Shown: piece after piece, positions 36,197-49,209 of the stretch
Layout: each line of letters starts with the position of its first letter
Position numbering within the stretch: position 1 is the stretch's first letter
Assembly (NCBI GenBank): GCA_026545765.1
Contig: CM048840.1
Span: forward strand, 52,390,580 to 52,454,579
Reading direction: 5' to 3'
Source: Plantago major
Taxonomy: Eukaryota > Streptophyta > Magnoliopsida > Lamiales > Plantaginaceae
DNA: 64,000 nucleotides
Notes under the pieces: model-generated
Databases searched by the model: none
Told to the model about the DNA's origin: nothing
Seen by the model: the letters and a program-made list of their open reading frames with translations, nothing else
Program-made: the position numbers and the translations under genes

Positions 36197-39100
36197 TTAG
36201 TTGACATAATCATCCACTTTTCTGCATTCTTGGACATAGTCATAAAGTATCCTTCTGACAGAAAGTTCTGTCTTTCTGGATAAGATACAAATTTCATGGT
36301 AACTCTTGCCAAGATTGTAGTTTTTCTTCAGAAAGTGTTTGACCCAGTAGTATTTTCCCCAGACCCAGGCATGGTCTACTTGCAGCTCAGATAGGTTGAA
36401 ATACTTGTATATTTCTTCCAGATAGTGAATATCATCCAGATATTCATCCTTTGTCATGTAGAATGACTCATAGGGATGAACACCTAGCTTGTTCTGCTTG
36501 CTGTAGCTACCATCCAGTTTTCTTGTCTTGTGCACATCTTCTGGCTTGGGGTAAGGACAAGGAAAAGAAAGGTCCATCTTTCTGGCATCATTTCTCTTTT
36601 CAACCTCAAAGTTTAGCCAGGCATGAAGGTGCTCATGTTTTAGCAAATTTGGCTTGCCTTCACTCCATTTTAGGATCTGGTTGAAGATGGGAGTTGAAAC
36701 TTATCATTGACAAGTAGATGTTGCGGTTCGAATCCAATACCCTTTCTTGTTGTAATGCACCTATATGAAGATTCTTCATTACTGGTCTTCACATACTCAA
36801 TGTGGGCATCAGTTGGCTTTTCTTGATGAGTTTCTTTGTTTGCTCTGCCAAACTGAATATCCCTTCTAGCCTTTACATTAGGTGGCCTTACATCAGAGAT
36901 CCTGTGACTCTTTCTTCCGCCTTGAAATTTGTCTTTGGTGGAAGTCCCTTGAATTGACTTGGTATTTCGGAAGGTTACGGTCGCTAATGGCCTTCTTTGC
37001 GGAGGAGGTTGTAAGGGGCTTGCTTGCCTTCTTCTTTTGTGAAGTGGATGTTCATCAGTATCTGATTCATCCTCATCATCATCATTGATGTTCTAGTTGT
37101 GAGGCTTGCAACTCTCTTGACCTCTTACCTCACCTTCTTCTTGATTTTCTTCTTCAGAAGCTTTCTGGTTGTTCCCATCTGAGATCCTAAGGGACTTGGT
37201 ACCCCTAGTGACCATACTTCTCGACTTTACATTTGGTTGATCTGGAACAACTTCTTCAGCAGGGGTGTCTCCAGTGGTGTCCTTAATGACTAGTTGACTT
37301 GAGGAGGGGAGATTTGATTGTTTTCTTTTTCTTCCTCTGCCTTTCTAAGGCATCTCTCCTTCCCCCTTAGTCATGAATGACTGACTCATGATAGCATAAG
37401 CTTCAGAGAGTGATTCAAAGTTCTTCTGGAGGTTGTTATGCACCCTGACCAATTCTTGGATTTCTTCTTTCATGTCCTTGTTTTGTCTAACCAACACTTG
37501 CTCTTTTCTGTTGAGCTCTTCAAGAGGCCTTAGAATAGCCTCAGCTTGTTGAGTAGCATAAGTAGCATCTGCTAGTGCTTGGTTGGCATTGTTGCAGTCT
37601 TCTTCCCTGATCAGAGCTAAGTCTTTACGAGAGAGCTATCTTTGGTTACTCTATTTAGCAATGCATGACAAATCTTTCATCTCTTCTGGGGATTTGTAGG
37701 ACTTGGTTGTCTTGAGCAACAAGTCTGTCTCTTAGTTCCAAGAAAACAGCTGTTCTTGACCTGTGCTCATCACTTCTTGAAGCACCTGGAGCAGAGAAAA
37801 TTTGAGGAACCAGAAGGGCTAGCTTTTCCTTAGTGATTAGCTTCTCATCTTCTGCTTGGGAGATCAAGTTTGGGTTTATTTCAGCATCACTCTCATAATC
37901 CTTTTCTTGGATTGTTTGCAGAGTGGCAATCTTTTGTTTGCCTTTGAGTATCTTGTATACGAGAAGTAGAAGGTCTTTCTGATGCAGCCTTAGCATAATG
38001 CTCTTCATCATCATTGTCATCCATGGCATCTATCTCAGCAGCAGTGACAACGATGGCATTTTTCAACAACCTTTGCTCATCTAGGAGTGCCAGTTCCTTT
38101 GCATTAGCTTCTATGAGCTTTTCAAGTTTGGTTTCCTTTTCTTCAATAAGAGCTTGACACTCTAAGTTGATTCTCTTCTCCTCTTCCAACTTAAATCTGA
38201 GTTGTTCAATCCTGAACTCAGTGGCTGTGATTTCTTCAATTGTGTCTTGTTCAGCCTGTTGGGTATTTTGATGAGACTTTGGTGGTGATGATGATGGGGC
38301 TTTCTGAGTATTGGAAGGAGTAGCCTTTTCTGCACTTCCTTTGCTAACTTTCTGAATCCCGCCATTTCCAGGTTGGGGATCATCATTCTGATCATCATCA
38401 TCCTCATCATCCTTTTTCTTGTCTTCTTGACTTGGATGCTCAGAAGGAGGTTCTTGGTAGTCATTCTCATAAGTTTCCTCCTCATCTTCAGAAACCAGGT
38501 TGATCACATTAGGAAGTGTGATTATCCTCCCATTTACTTCTTCTTGCTCAGAAGGGTAGGTTGTGAGCTTGCTGGGCAAGGCAGGATGGGTCACCATCTG
38601 CTCTTGGGTTTGAGCATCAGCAGCTTGAAAGTCTGCTAGGAGTCTTTGTGCTACTTCATTTAAGAAGTTATCATCCATCAGAGTGGCAAAAGAATATGAT
38701 TCTGTGGGAAACATAGCATGGATATGGTCTTCCAGAATGATTGCTATGGCCCTTTTCTCTGGGATGTCAATTACTCTTGCAATTTCAGAAAGATCAGCCT
38801 TTCTGAGTTTCTGCCATTGTCTGAAGCACTTTAGATGTTTCTTGAGAGTGTGCTTCTTAAAGGCTTCGAGTAAGTTGAGTGGCACTAGACTTTGAGCCTG
38901 AAAGAAAGGGATCAAGTTAGTTTTGTTCAAACTACTTGTGTTAGTATCTGTGTGCAAAAGTAAGCTTTCTGAGCATACCTGTGTAGAAACACTAGGCTCA
39001 TTTGCTTGGACTTCTGCTTGTTTGGGCACAGAGGCCTCAGATACCTTGATGTGAGGAGAAGTCTGATCCTCAGCATCCTTTCTTTCTGATTGAACCTGAG

Positions 39101-41381
39101 AATTACAATCAAATATGTTTAGAAACTGTTAACAGAAAAGATAGATGGAAAAGTGCTTTCTGAGACTTCACTTACTTCCAAGTGAGGAAGCTTAGTAGCA
39201 AGTTCCTCAGAAACCTTGGGGGTTTCTGGCACCTTTTCTGCAGATACTGCTTGTTCAGCAGGTTTAGTTTCTCTTGGAGGAGATAAGATCACATTCTCTC
39301 CGTCCAAGTGTTCTTCTGATTGAGCCTGTAAGATAGAACAAACATATTGATTAAGTAGTGAATTTTACCAAAATTTTCTTAAGGAAAGTTTACTGATACT
39401 TACCTTCTCAACAGAATGCTCAGTAATTACTTCCTCAGAGTGCTTTTCAGCCTCTGGAAACTCTTGGTGTTGGGGTGTTGGTTCCACCTCCACTACTTTC
39501 TCAGTTGTAGCGTAATAAGAGACATTTAAGAATATCAGAACATAAGATTAGAGCAATTTTAAGTTAGTTATTTCTTGTTCAGAGATAACTTTACTACCTG
39601 TGGAACAGGCTCTTCTTGATGTTCTGATGTTGGAGTAACCTCTTCTTGATTCAAGGGAGTGGACAAGTTTTCTTCCCCCTGAAATTGTGTCTCCAAGTTG
39701 GCCTGTAACAATGAAGCTTATGAGTAACAAGTTAACATTTTAATGTTGACAAGTTAGATACAAACTACTTTTGTTACCTGAATAGAGTCAGGCTGAGTTT
39801 GGGTCTCTTGGACTAGTGGAGTTTCCACAACCTCTCTGTGCTCATTATTGATCTCCTCTGCAGTATCATTCTGAGTTTTCATCTCAGTTTGATCCCTTTC
39901 TGAGAGTTGAGCTCTCTCAGAAGGTTGAGGAACCTGTTCAAGAACAGGGTTTTCTTCAGCCACATTAAGTGTTGGCATTGTGAATGTGGAAGCAATGTTA
40001 ACATCTTCCATCACTCTCTCTTCCTCATCCAGGCCTTCTTCTTCCTGCTGGATAGAGGGGCTCCTTTCTTTCTGAGGGGCTGAGCTTGATGCTCCTCCAT
40101 GGGTCTCAATCCTGGATTTTTTGAATATTTGTGTAAGTACTACATCATCATCAGAGTCACTGTCCAGATTGGGAGCTGACCCATCTAATGATATTTCTAT
40201 CATCTCTGGAGATTTCTGGAGCAGCCTGTCTCAGAATTCTTGGGGCTTTCTGGTGTTGCCTTTCTGGCCGAACAACATCTTCTGAGATCTTGTCTCCAGA
40301 AGGTTGTGCTTTACTTTGGGACTTAGAGGCTCTCTTGCTTTGAGTCCTCTTTCTCTTGGCAACTGGAGGTTGAGCAGGAGCTTGCTCAGAGACCTCTTCA
40401 CCTTGCTGGGCAGCTTCAAGCTCTCTGCCTCTTTCTGAGCTTTCTCAGCAGCAATTTTCTCCTTTTCTTCAAAGGCATGTCTGAAAAGGGAGTTGGTGAC
40501 TGGGATTTCTTGTCTCTTTCTGAGAGTTATTCCCATTGTTTCCAGAATGTAGCAGATTTTGAGACCAAAATGCATATTGGCCTTTGTCTCAACAAGGCCA
40601 TTGATGATTTTAGGCTCAAATTCCTCAATGTGCCCAAGAAATTTGTTGAAGGCGTACTTCCCCAATTAAAGTGGGTTTCTTGCCCTTCATGCTTCTTATT
40701 CAGAAGATGCATCATCATCCATCCCTCCATGCTTATCTGGTCTACTCCACCTTTGTTGCCATCAAAGCAACGGACCAGAATGAGAGCCAAAGTGCTCCAG
40801 TGTTTCTGGAGATGACTGGTTCTGATGGCTTTCAGAACAAAGTTTGCTGGGCAACCCTTTGCATTTTCAATCTGGATTGCCTCAAATAGCTCCTTAACAC
40901 TTTGAATCATGGAGGCATCCCTGATGTTGATGTCGTCGATTGTTCCTCGATTTTTTAATCGGAATAAGTTGCAGAAAGTCTTGCAGTCTAGGACAATTTC
41001 TTGTCCTTGAACTTCAGTCTGCATATACTTCTATTCTACATCATTCACAACTTTTGTGAAGATTTTGGAGTTGTTGTAGAACTCCAACACATCCAGTGTG
41101 GATAGTCCACTGGGTGCAGGACACAGAAACTTGTAGATATGGGAACTTTTCAACATTCCCAATATCAGTTTTCTATCTGCTTTTGAAGAAATGACGGCAG
41201 AAATATATTTCTTCACAAGAGAAGCTCCACAATTCATCTTGTGACTTGGATTCCAGTCAGAAGGGGTAAACTCTCCTAGAAGGCGTTTATTCAACACCTT
41301 GAGTTCTTTTCCTCCTTGCTTTTCAGCAGGAGCAGATGATGCGGCCTTAGGGTTCTTGGTGATCATCTTCTTTAGTGCCAT
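36197..41381 (-). pseudogene. Extra gene of the outer copia element, copy C (most complete copy)
   Basis: The ATG is at 41381-41379, four bases after a TATATAAGAG word that is also conserved in copy D. The first exon encodes a domain with FYNN...VQGQEIVLD...F and RCFDGNKGGVDQIS (resembling the plant 'putative transposon protein' domain by eye) and a basic cluster (AKRKRTQSKR, about 40335-40365 in the shifted frame). Small phase-0 exons follow between about 39780 and 38900, e.g. 39702-39598 (105 nt). Then come a 378-codon open stretch (39029-37893) with the KHLKCF block, a SUMO-interaction-like motif (38475-38507), an acidic part and a coiled coil, and finally the C-terminal WGKY domain (36646-36197). 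Breaks: TAG near 41033, shifts near 40660 and 40420, one splice acceptor mutated from TTAG to TTAC (39511-39514), and shifts near 38000-37650 and 36690. Domain order suggests a nuclear protein; the role is unknown. It sits where Sireviruses carry an env-like ORF, but no membrane segment was seen. Confidence 0.8.
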
Positions 41382-41396
41382 CTCTTATATAGAGTC

Positions 41397-43065
41397 TGTT
41401 AGGAAATTTGTTAGATATTTTGTTAGAAATATCTGTTTAGATTTTGATCAGCAACTTGATGACTTATCTTAGTCTCAGAAAGGTGATTAGTACTCTTGGT
41501 TCACTTGAACATTGTAAAAGAGGAAACCCACTAAGTATGATAGTCTAGCTAATCTTGTATAGGATGTTAGGTCTCAAAATGTAATTTTTATTTTATGAAG
41601 AGAAGACCAAGAAGAAGACATCCAAGCAGAACAAGTTCAACGACATTGAAGATTTGAAGAAACTGCACAAGATTATCAAAGCAGTTTCTGAGATACCTTG
41701 GCCAGATATCTTGAAGACACGAATAGTTTTAAACAAACTATGTCACAAGAGATATCTGAGAATTAAAAGGTCTATCTGAAAACAAGGAAAGTGTCCACAG
41801 ATATCTATTCTCAGATACCTTGAGCTTTAACCACATTTTTGAAAAAGAAATATATATATTGCAAACAAAGTTGTTTCAATAAAAGTGGTATCTGAAGTTA
41901 AAGATAAGAACGTGCAAAGAATCAGAGAAATCTGATTAAGGTTGTCTCTGATACAAAGCATAGTTCCATTGGCACTACAGGACAAAATTATAGTACAATG
42001 CATTAAATGCACGGACAGAGATGTCGGAACAAAAGCAACGGTAGCTTTTGAAGAAGAAGACAAACACCTTTCTGATTATACACAGATATCAATAGTTTGA
42101 ATTTGATTTAAGCCTAACGGATACTATTCAAACGGCACTCAAATTCATCTATAAATATCAACACTTAGACTGCTTGAGAAGATACACTGGACACACTGAA
42201 CACCTTACGCTGAACTGAACACATATCTTAATCTCTCAAGCAAACTACTTACTCTCAAGCTTTCTGTTGCGACCAAAGCTCTTGATCTTAAGTAGCACTG
42301 AAGTTCTAAGTGTCCTGATCCTAAACAAGCACAGCTATCTGTGAAAGAGTTTAATTGAAAGATCAAGTATCTGAGATTCATTCTCTAGAACATTTATCTA
42401 AGACTTGGGTCAGTAAAAAGAACAAGATACCATACATTGCAAAGTGTATTAAGTATACTTGATTCATAGAGCTATTTGATTAACTGAAAAGTTATTAAAG
42501 AAGCTCATCTGAGTTGCCAAAACCAACACCATCATTGGCGTGGAGTACAGGAAGTACTTAGTTTGAGAAACTAAGGAATAACTCCAAGGTTATTGAGCAC
42601 AGGAAGTACTTAGCTTGGGAAGCTAGGGAATAGCTCAAAAAGGTTTCTGAGTACAGGAAGTACTTGGCTGTGAAAGCCGGGGAACAACTCAGGGGGAACA
42701 TTTGGTTGGGAACCATTTGTTTAAAGGAATCTTAGAATATGAGTTTTGTAAGGTGACCTCAATTATCTATTCTAGTAAATTCTAGGTCTTTGGAAGACCG
42801 AAGTGGATTAGTTGGAGGATTACGCCACCTCCAGATACCACTATACTTGCTGTGTTATTTACTTTTCTGTACTTACATTTCAGCAACACACACACACACT
42901 TTAACTGTTCTGCACTTATCTATCTTAAGTCTTCTGCGCTCTGAATCTAAGTATCAGATATCTACACAGATATCTGAGAAATAGTTTTTATCGACAAAAG
43001 TTTTAAAAGACTATTCACCCCCCCCCCCCCTCTAGTCTTTTACTTTGCCGTTATCTGGACCAACA
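41397..43065 (+). repeat. 5' LTR of inner copia element
   Basis: It starts TGTTAGGAAATTTGTTAG and ends TTATCTGGACCAACA. A TATA box CTATAAATATC lies near 42150, so U3 is about 750 bp. Many copies of the palindrome-like CAGATATCTGAG or parts of it occur (e.g. near 41706, 41748, 41796, 42952-42976). A C13 run lies at 43018-43030. It is nearly identical to the 3' LTR apart from scattered substitutions and a few short replaced stretches (e.g. about 41980 and 42065). Confidence 0.95.
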
Positions 43066-43067
43066 AG

Positions 43068-43079
43068 TGGTATCAGAGC
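43068..43079 (+). other. Primer binding site (initiator Met-tRNA)
   Basis: TGGTATCAGAGC starts two bases after the LTR end. It is complementary to the 3' end of plant initiator Met-tRNA, the usual primer of Ty1/copia elements. Confidence 0.95.
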
Positions 43080-43182
43080 AGGAGGTTCACAAGCCTTCTG
43101 CACTGAACCTAGATCCCCAGATAGGTGAAGCAACTTTGTCCATTTTTGAGGACTATTTAATTTGTGTGTTAAGTGTGCAGGA

Positions 43183-45475
43183 ATGTCTCTGAGTGATGCA
43201 CCCGTTCTCAAACCAGAGAACTACGAGAAATGGAAAAATAACATGATGCTCCACCTTGAAGCCATAAGTGACGAAATGATCGAAGTGATAAAGAACGGCC
43301 CAATAGTCATTCAACAACTTAAACAAGTCATGGAGGTTTCTAATGGTAGAGACAGAGATCAAAGCGAAGGATCTTCACAAACTGATGCGTCAACAAATGG
43401 GAGATCTACTAGTCAAGTTATTTACGAACCAAAGCCAGAGAACTCGGACATCGGAAGAGAAATCGTCTGGATGGTCAAGCTCGTAATATCATCATCGGAT
43501 CGACACACTGATGTAAAGCGTAGGGTGCTAAAATGGCGAAAGTTGCTGGCAATGATTGAAGAAATCTGTCTTGGGCCGAAAACCAAAGAAAACAAGTTCG
43601 AAGTTACGAGTTGAAATTTCAAAATTTCAAAAAAGGACCCACTGAAACTCTGGAAGAACTAGATTTAAGATTTACCACTCTCATGAGTGATATGGCGACA
43701 CTTGGGAAAGCAGATACTCCCGGTCGAGAAAAGATTAAGACTATTGTCAAGTCTTAACCACAACTGGGAGCATACTAAATTCTTTTATTTTAACCAAATT
43801 CCAAATATCACTCCAAAGGAACTCTTCTCACATCTTACTACGGTTGATTATGAGACAACACAAAGAGAACAAACAATGAAAAGTTGCGAATATTGCTCTA
43901 GTTGCTCAAGGAACTTCGAAAGAAGAAAAGCAAGGAAGGGGCGAGGATGCTCTTCTTGCAAAGAAAATGAGCAAATATGTCGATCGAGAAATTGAGAGAA
44001 GAAAAGCCAAAGAGAAGTGAAAAAGCATCTAAATTTGAAACTATCACCGATACAAAATATACAAAGCTTCTTTGAACAAGCCATTTCGAAAGCATCATGT
44101 CTTGAGGCGAAATTGGAAGCGATATCTGTTTCTATTGTCGTAAACCTAGTCACTTCAAGAAGGATTGTCCGCCTTGACAAACTAAGGACGGTGACAAGAA
44201 AGATAGAAGAATCTTGAGAAGAAGCGAAAGCTTTATTAAGCAAGAAAGAAAGAAAATCAAACTCAATGGATGCTCTAGGCGTTGAGACAGATTACGAAGA
44301 TGACAATTCGATGACTCAACCTTACCATCACCGTAATTATGTGGAGTTACTCATGATATAATCGACTTGACCTCAAGAAGAATGAAATGTGTGGAGTTCT
44401 TTGAAATTGACTGGTCGGACATCTCAACATAGAAATCATCTTATAGGCGATGAGGTAGCACATACTTCTTGTTATACTTATGAAAGTGATGAAGAAGAAA
44501 TAAAAGATCTAGAAAATCTCAGGAAAGAACTTGACATCTATGAAAGAGAATTTCTAATGATCCGAGCTAGAGCCGAAAATCTTGAAGAAGAAAAGAATTC
44601 TCTTGCAAAGGAAAATTCTCAATTAGTTAAGATATCTGAGAAAAAGCATGCTGAAAATGCATTTCTCAAAGCTCAAAAATCTGAGACTGAAAAGTCACAT
44701 AAATTACGAAAGAAATATGAAGATCTTCTTTCTGAGAACAAGGAACTCGAAAAGAAAGAATTATCTTTTCAATCTTATGCCAAAGCTAGTGACACTCTTA
44801 CTGAGTACAATCTTACTTAAGAGATCCTTCAGAAAAGAAAGGACTTGGGCTGAATACACAGACAGATTGTTCTATCACTCTGAATAAAAGTGAGGAAAGA
44901 AGAACATTTGTAAGTACTCAGCAAGATGGTTCCCATGCAATCTATAGTATCGGTCAGAAGATGAAGATTGTTGACAAAGGAAAGGCAGTTGCGACTAAAC
45001 CTTTGTGGGAAAAACAAGTCAAAAACAAAACTGTTGGGCACGTCTACGAAGAAACACAACCTTGAAAAGTGTAAACACCAGATGCTATGTCTCTCAAAAG
45101 GGTAGAATTGCAGGAGCTGGCGAATTCTCCCATGTCACTTTTTCTGGAAAGAAATTGGACCAACCAGAGACTAGCAAAGCTGCTGAGAAAAGATCTCAGA
45201 TAGCTTCAAGTGCTCGAAATGGTATTGGCTATAAAGGCATCGGGAAACAACTTGCTCATGAATACAAACAGGAGCAAGAACGATGTCTAAAGGCTAGAAT
45301 TGCTCAAAGCAATTATCAGAAGTGGAAGTTGAATCAAGCCACTGAAAATCTGAATGCCAGGGCTAGAAGAAATCTGGCAAGGAAAGCTAAGTTTGCTGAA
45401 AAGCAAACTCAGAAACCTGACAGGTATCTGAAAGCACCAAATGGAGCACCTAGGAACACACAAGGAAGAAAATAA
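43183..45475 (+). pseudogene. gag of inner copia element (zinc knuckle and coiled-coil tail, several shifts)
   Basis: The ATG at 43183 opens MSLSDAPVLKPENYEKW, a typical copia gag beginning (matrix/capsid-like region). The frame stays open to 43614, then is broken by shifts and stops to about 44390. An intact CCHC zinc knuckle CFYCRKPSHFKKDC lies at 44127-44168 (RNA binding/packaging). From 44389 to 44820 a heptad-rich coiled coil follows, then a basic segment (45005-45475) rich in Arg/Lys/Gln. The outer element's gag (61737-64000) has the same layout, so the coiled-coil tail is a family trait; Sirevirus Gag proteins are known for such a tail. The frame ends at TAA 45473-45475, just before the foreign LTR-like block. 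Confidence 0.82.
44127..44168 (+). other. CCHC zinc knuckle of inner gag
   Basis: Encodes C-F-Y-C-R-K-P-S-H-F-K-K-D-C (CX2CX4HX4C), all four metal ligands present. In the outer element the equivalent site (about 63165-63210, minus) reads R-F-Y-C-Q-K-P-G-H followed by a stop, so it has lost the first Cys. Confidence 0.9.
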
Positions 45476-45497
45476 TTCTTAATAATGATAATCATTC

Positions 45498-47130
45498 TGT
45501 GACACCCGAGATTTTGACGTACCTTAGTACCTTTTGTTCTTGCATGATTTAACATTATTACTTTATTTATATCGAAGTATATTAATATTATTTTTGTTTG
45601 ATAGTGAAGTTGGTTTTAAAAATATATTATTTGTTTTAAAAGTCTATGCAACTTGTTAATGTGTTATATGTGTAGTTAATTATTTTTGTTCAATTGACTC
45701 TATTAGAAGAGAAAATATTTTTGATATGTTTTTCTACTTAAAAATCTGATTTCTTATTCTTTTTTTTTTGATGGTATAATTATTGAAAAGTAATTGGAAG
45801 ACCTCTCTTAAAGTTATCTTTATTACTGAAAATTGTGAATAATTTATTCTTAACTGTTTGTCATAATACAAGTTTTTATGTGAGTGTCTTTATTGATAAA
45901 AATGTGAAGAGTCTTTTTATTGAATGCATGTCATTATTTGTGTGGCTTTATTTGAGGTTTTAAAGAGAAACTTGAATTGTGTTTATATGAGCTCATTATT
46001 CGATACATTAATACTAGTTAAGCTAGAGGAAGTGTAAGAGTCTTTTTAGTTATATTTGTTATTTAAATGTATGCCTTTATATGTGTTCTTTATTGATGAT
46101 TTATGTAAAGAGCTTTTCTTTTATTTCATTATTCAATAAATGATAATTATTTGTGTGCTTTGATTAATGTAAAATGTGAAGAGCCACTTTTGAATTATGT
46201 AATGTACATGCACGTCTTTATGTGTGTGTGCCCTCTTAATGTTTAGAAATTTAAAGTATTATTTATATTAATATATTTTAAAATGGAAGAGTATGGAAAG
46301 TGCAGTTTCTTTTATAAATAAAATATTTTCCTTTCTATTTCAAGGTGCAGTACGAAAGGATCGCTTATTATGTCAAATGTTTCATGCTACGTTTCGGCTA
46401 TGTTTCGATCTATGTTCTGATTTTCTTTTCGTTTATCTTTTACATTATTCTTTTGAGTAACTTATGCATGTCTACTTGTAAGTTATATATTTATATGAAT
46501 GTCCAATATTTTAAGTTTATTTTTTACATGTGCATGTCTAATTGCGTATTCAATTTACTTGCTCTAAATGTTGTTTTTTTTATGTGTGACATCTTATTTT
46601 TATGTACAAATGACCCTAAAGTGTACTAAACGTTTTTTGCATCTCTTTCTTTGTTAAAATTGATCCATTTGTCATTAGTTAGTGGTTTTAAATGTTTGTG
46701 AAAGAATTCAATTGCCTCTCTTAATTTGGCACCTTTATTTTTGATTTTATTATGAGTTTTAAAGTGCTTTTAAGCCTCTCAAATTGTCATTTAATCTTAG
46801 TTTTTCAACCCTTCACCTTCCCATAATTCACCCTATAAATACCCTTCTTTTGCAGCCCTCATTCATCCAAAAACGTTCTAGGTGTTTGCCTTAAAAATTC
46901 TACAAGTTCCTGGTGACATATTATTGTCAATTTAGTAGCAAATTCTTTTTGCAAGTACTCAAAAAGGTGAGTGTTCTACAAAACTATATATGTATTATTA
47001 AAACCTGGAAGGTATTTTAATATGTTTTCAACTTATATATATAAGTAATGCATGGTTTTCAAAACGCACGTTCTATTTCATAAAAAGCAAAATCACGGAA
47101 GACTTTTAGCATGCTTCCGCTGATTTTGAA

Positions 47131-47164
<34 letters not shown>

Positions 47165-47787
47165 GATTGTTATTTTATTTTGATTGACGGTTCAAGAAAG
47201 ATACGTACGTTTGGTTCAGGTTAATTGGCTTGTAGTTTGGTCAGTTGTGTCTGGCGAGCTACTTGTCGGTTTCCTTTGCCCATTCCCTTTAAATCGAGTG
47301 ATAGAAGCCTTCACTGATTTAGTTGGGTCGAATTCCACCACATACCATGGCGAGTCTGTTGGATAGTTTGATCGACTATCGAGGAGACATAAGGCTGTTT
47401 CTTGTGGGGTTATAAGGAGCGGCATGAAATAATGTTTTTCCGAAAAGTACATGTTATTGAAAGTATTTTCTATTTTATGTTCTTCAATGTTTATTGTTAT
47501 GATTTTAATGAAAGTTTCACACGAAAATCTTCGAACACTCATTGAGGTTTTTCTCACAATTGTTTCTATTCCCTTCCTTGTAGGTGAGATGGCACGAAGA
47601 ATGAGCAATGATAAACTCAGCGAACAAAGAGAGTGTTTGGGATTTGGGATTTTTGTGAAATGAAATTGATGTCTTATTGTTTATTTCAAACACTCAAGTC
47701 ATTTCATGTTATATTGTGTATCTTTAAAAGGCAAGAATGTTTAAAATCATGAGCGTTTTATTAGCTCAATAAAATATTTTGTTTTGG
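45498..47787 (+). mobile_element. Foreign LTR-like block replacing protease/integrase in the inner element
   Basis: Homology with the outer element stops near 45475 and resumes at about 47786 (GGAAGGAATATCTG), so this block stands where the end of gag, protease, integrase and the RT start should be. It begins TGTGACACCCGAGATTTTGACG, the style of Ty3/gypsy chromovirus (Tekay/Del) LTRs, has a TATA box CCTATAAATACCC (46831-46843), a (TA)n run (about 47134-47161) and an AATAAAATATT word near 47767. It is 60-70% AT and without a gene. I found no second terminus with a matching duplication, so insertion was followed by deletion, or the block is a remnant. Confidence 0.6.
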
Positions 47788-49209
47788 AAGGAATATCTGT
47801 GATTGGAACTAAATGGGTTTTCAGAAACAAAATGAATGAATCTGGTGAAATAACCAGAAACAAAGCAAGATTGGTTGCCAAGGGATTTACCCAGACTGAA
47901 GGCTTAGATTTTGATGAGTCATATGCACCGTTGCGGAGTTGGATGCAATAAGACTCTTTCTAGCCTTTGCAGCTCATAAACATTTTAAAGTTTATCAGAT
48001 GGATGTCAAAGTGCATTCTTGAACGGTGAACTTGCAGAAGAAGTTTATGTTGAGCAACCACCTGGCTTTGAAGTTTCCTCAGAAAGTAGAATGGTCTATA
48101 AACTACAGAAAGCTCTGTATGGACTGAAACAGGCTCCAAGAGCATGGTATGACACTTTGGCCAAATACTTTCTGGAAAGTGGTTTCAAGAAATGTGAAGT
48201 TGATAAAACTTTATTTACCTTAAATCATGATGGGAAACTACTCTTAGTTCAAGTATATGTTGATGACATCATATTTGGATCTAAGGACAAGCAACTTTGT
48301 AATGACTTTGCAAATCTCATGAAAAGTAAGTTTGAGATGAGCATGATGGGAGAAATGAATTATTTTCTAGGATTGCAAGTCAAGCAACTCAATGATGGAA
48401 TATTCATTAGTCAAACAAAGTATGCAAAAGATATGCTCACAAAATTCAATCTTAAGCCTTCTGAAAAGAATGCTAAGATACCTATGAGCATTGGAACCAA
48501 AATGACCTATACTGAATCAGATAAGAGTGTTGAAGAATATAAGTATAGGAAATTGATAGGTTCACTACTTTACCTCACTGCAAGTAGACCTGATATTCAA
48601 TACGCCGTTGGAGTGTGTGCTAGATTTCAGACAAATCCGATGCAAATACACTACAACATTGCTATGAAAATATTAAGGTATGTAAAAGGTACAGTAGATG
48701 TAGGATTGTGGTATCCTAAAGAAAGCGGATTGAGTTTAGCTGGGTACTCAGACGCTGATTATGCTGGATCACTACTTGCTAGGAAAAGCACCTCAGGAAC
48801 TTGTCAGTTTCTGGGTACTAGACTTATCTCGTGGTTTAGCAAGAAGCAAAACTCAATTGCAACTTCTACCACAGAGGCTGAATATATTGCTGCTGGTTGT
48901 TGTGCAACACAAATTCTGTGGATACAACAACAACTTAAAGACTATGGACTCGATGAAGAGAAAACTCCCATTTTCTGTGACAACACAAGTGCTATTGGGA
49001 TTACACAGAATTCTAAATTTCATGCATGAAAAAAGCATATTGATGTTAGACATCACTTCATCAGAGACCATGTTGAAAAAGGCAATATAGAGATACTCAA
49101 GATTGGCACTGAAGACCAATTTGCAGATATCTTCACTAAGCCACTACAAGAAAATAGATTCTTAGTCTTAAGACATAGTCTTGGACTAATGGAACTACCA
49201 ATGAACTGA
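47788..49209 (+). pseudogene. Reverse transcriptase-RNase H of inner copia element
   Basis: Starts in the [11 protein letters not shown] block of copia RT. Frame losses occur near 47930 (APVARLDA block) and 48012 (one base lost in MDVKSAFL). From 48019 it is open for 336 codons with the catalytic YVDD (48256-48267), FLGLQVKQ, SLLYLTASRPDI and RNase H parts (AGYSDADYAG, STSGTCQFLG, TEAEYIAA). TGA at 49027 replaces an Arg codon in HARTKHIDVRHHF; the rest runs to TGA 49207-49209. The enzyme would copy element RNA in cytoplasmic particles if intact. Protease and integrase are missing upstream. Confidence 0.9.

Noticed and set aside
36197..41381. The extra gene as a true envelope gene
   Set aside because: No signal peptide, transmembrane segment or cysteine-rich ectodomain was seen in any copy; basic clusters, coiled coils and a SUMO-interaction-like motif point to an intracellular, probably nuclear protein.
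43848..44243. Minus-strand 131-codon frame inside the inner gag
   Set aside because: It overlaps the zinc knuckle and gag on the plus strand, which is recognisable; the opposite frame has no meaning I can see.
47216..47608. Minus-strand 130-codon frame in the LTR-like block
   Set aside because: No recognisable domain, AT-rich LTR context, and LTRs rarely encode proteins.
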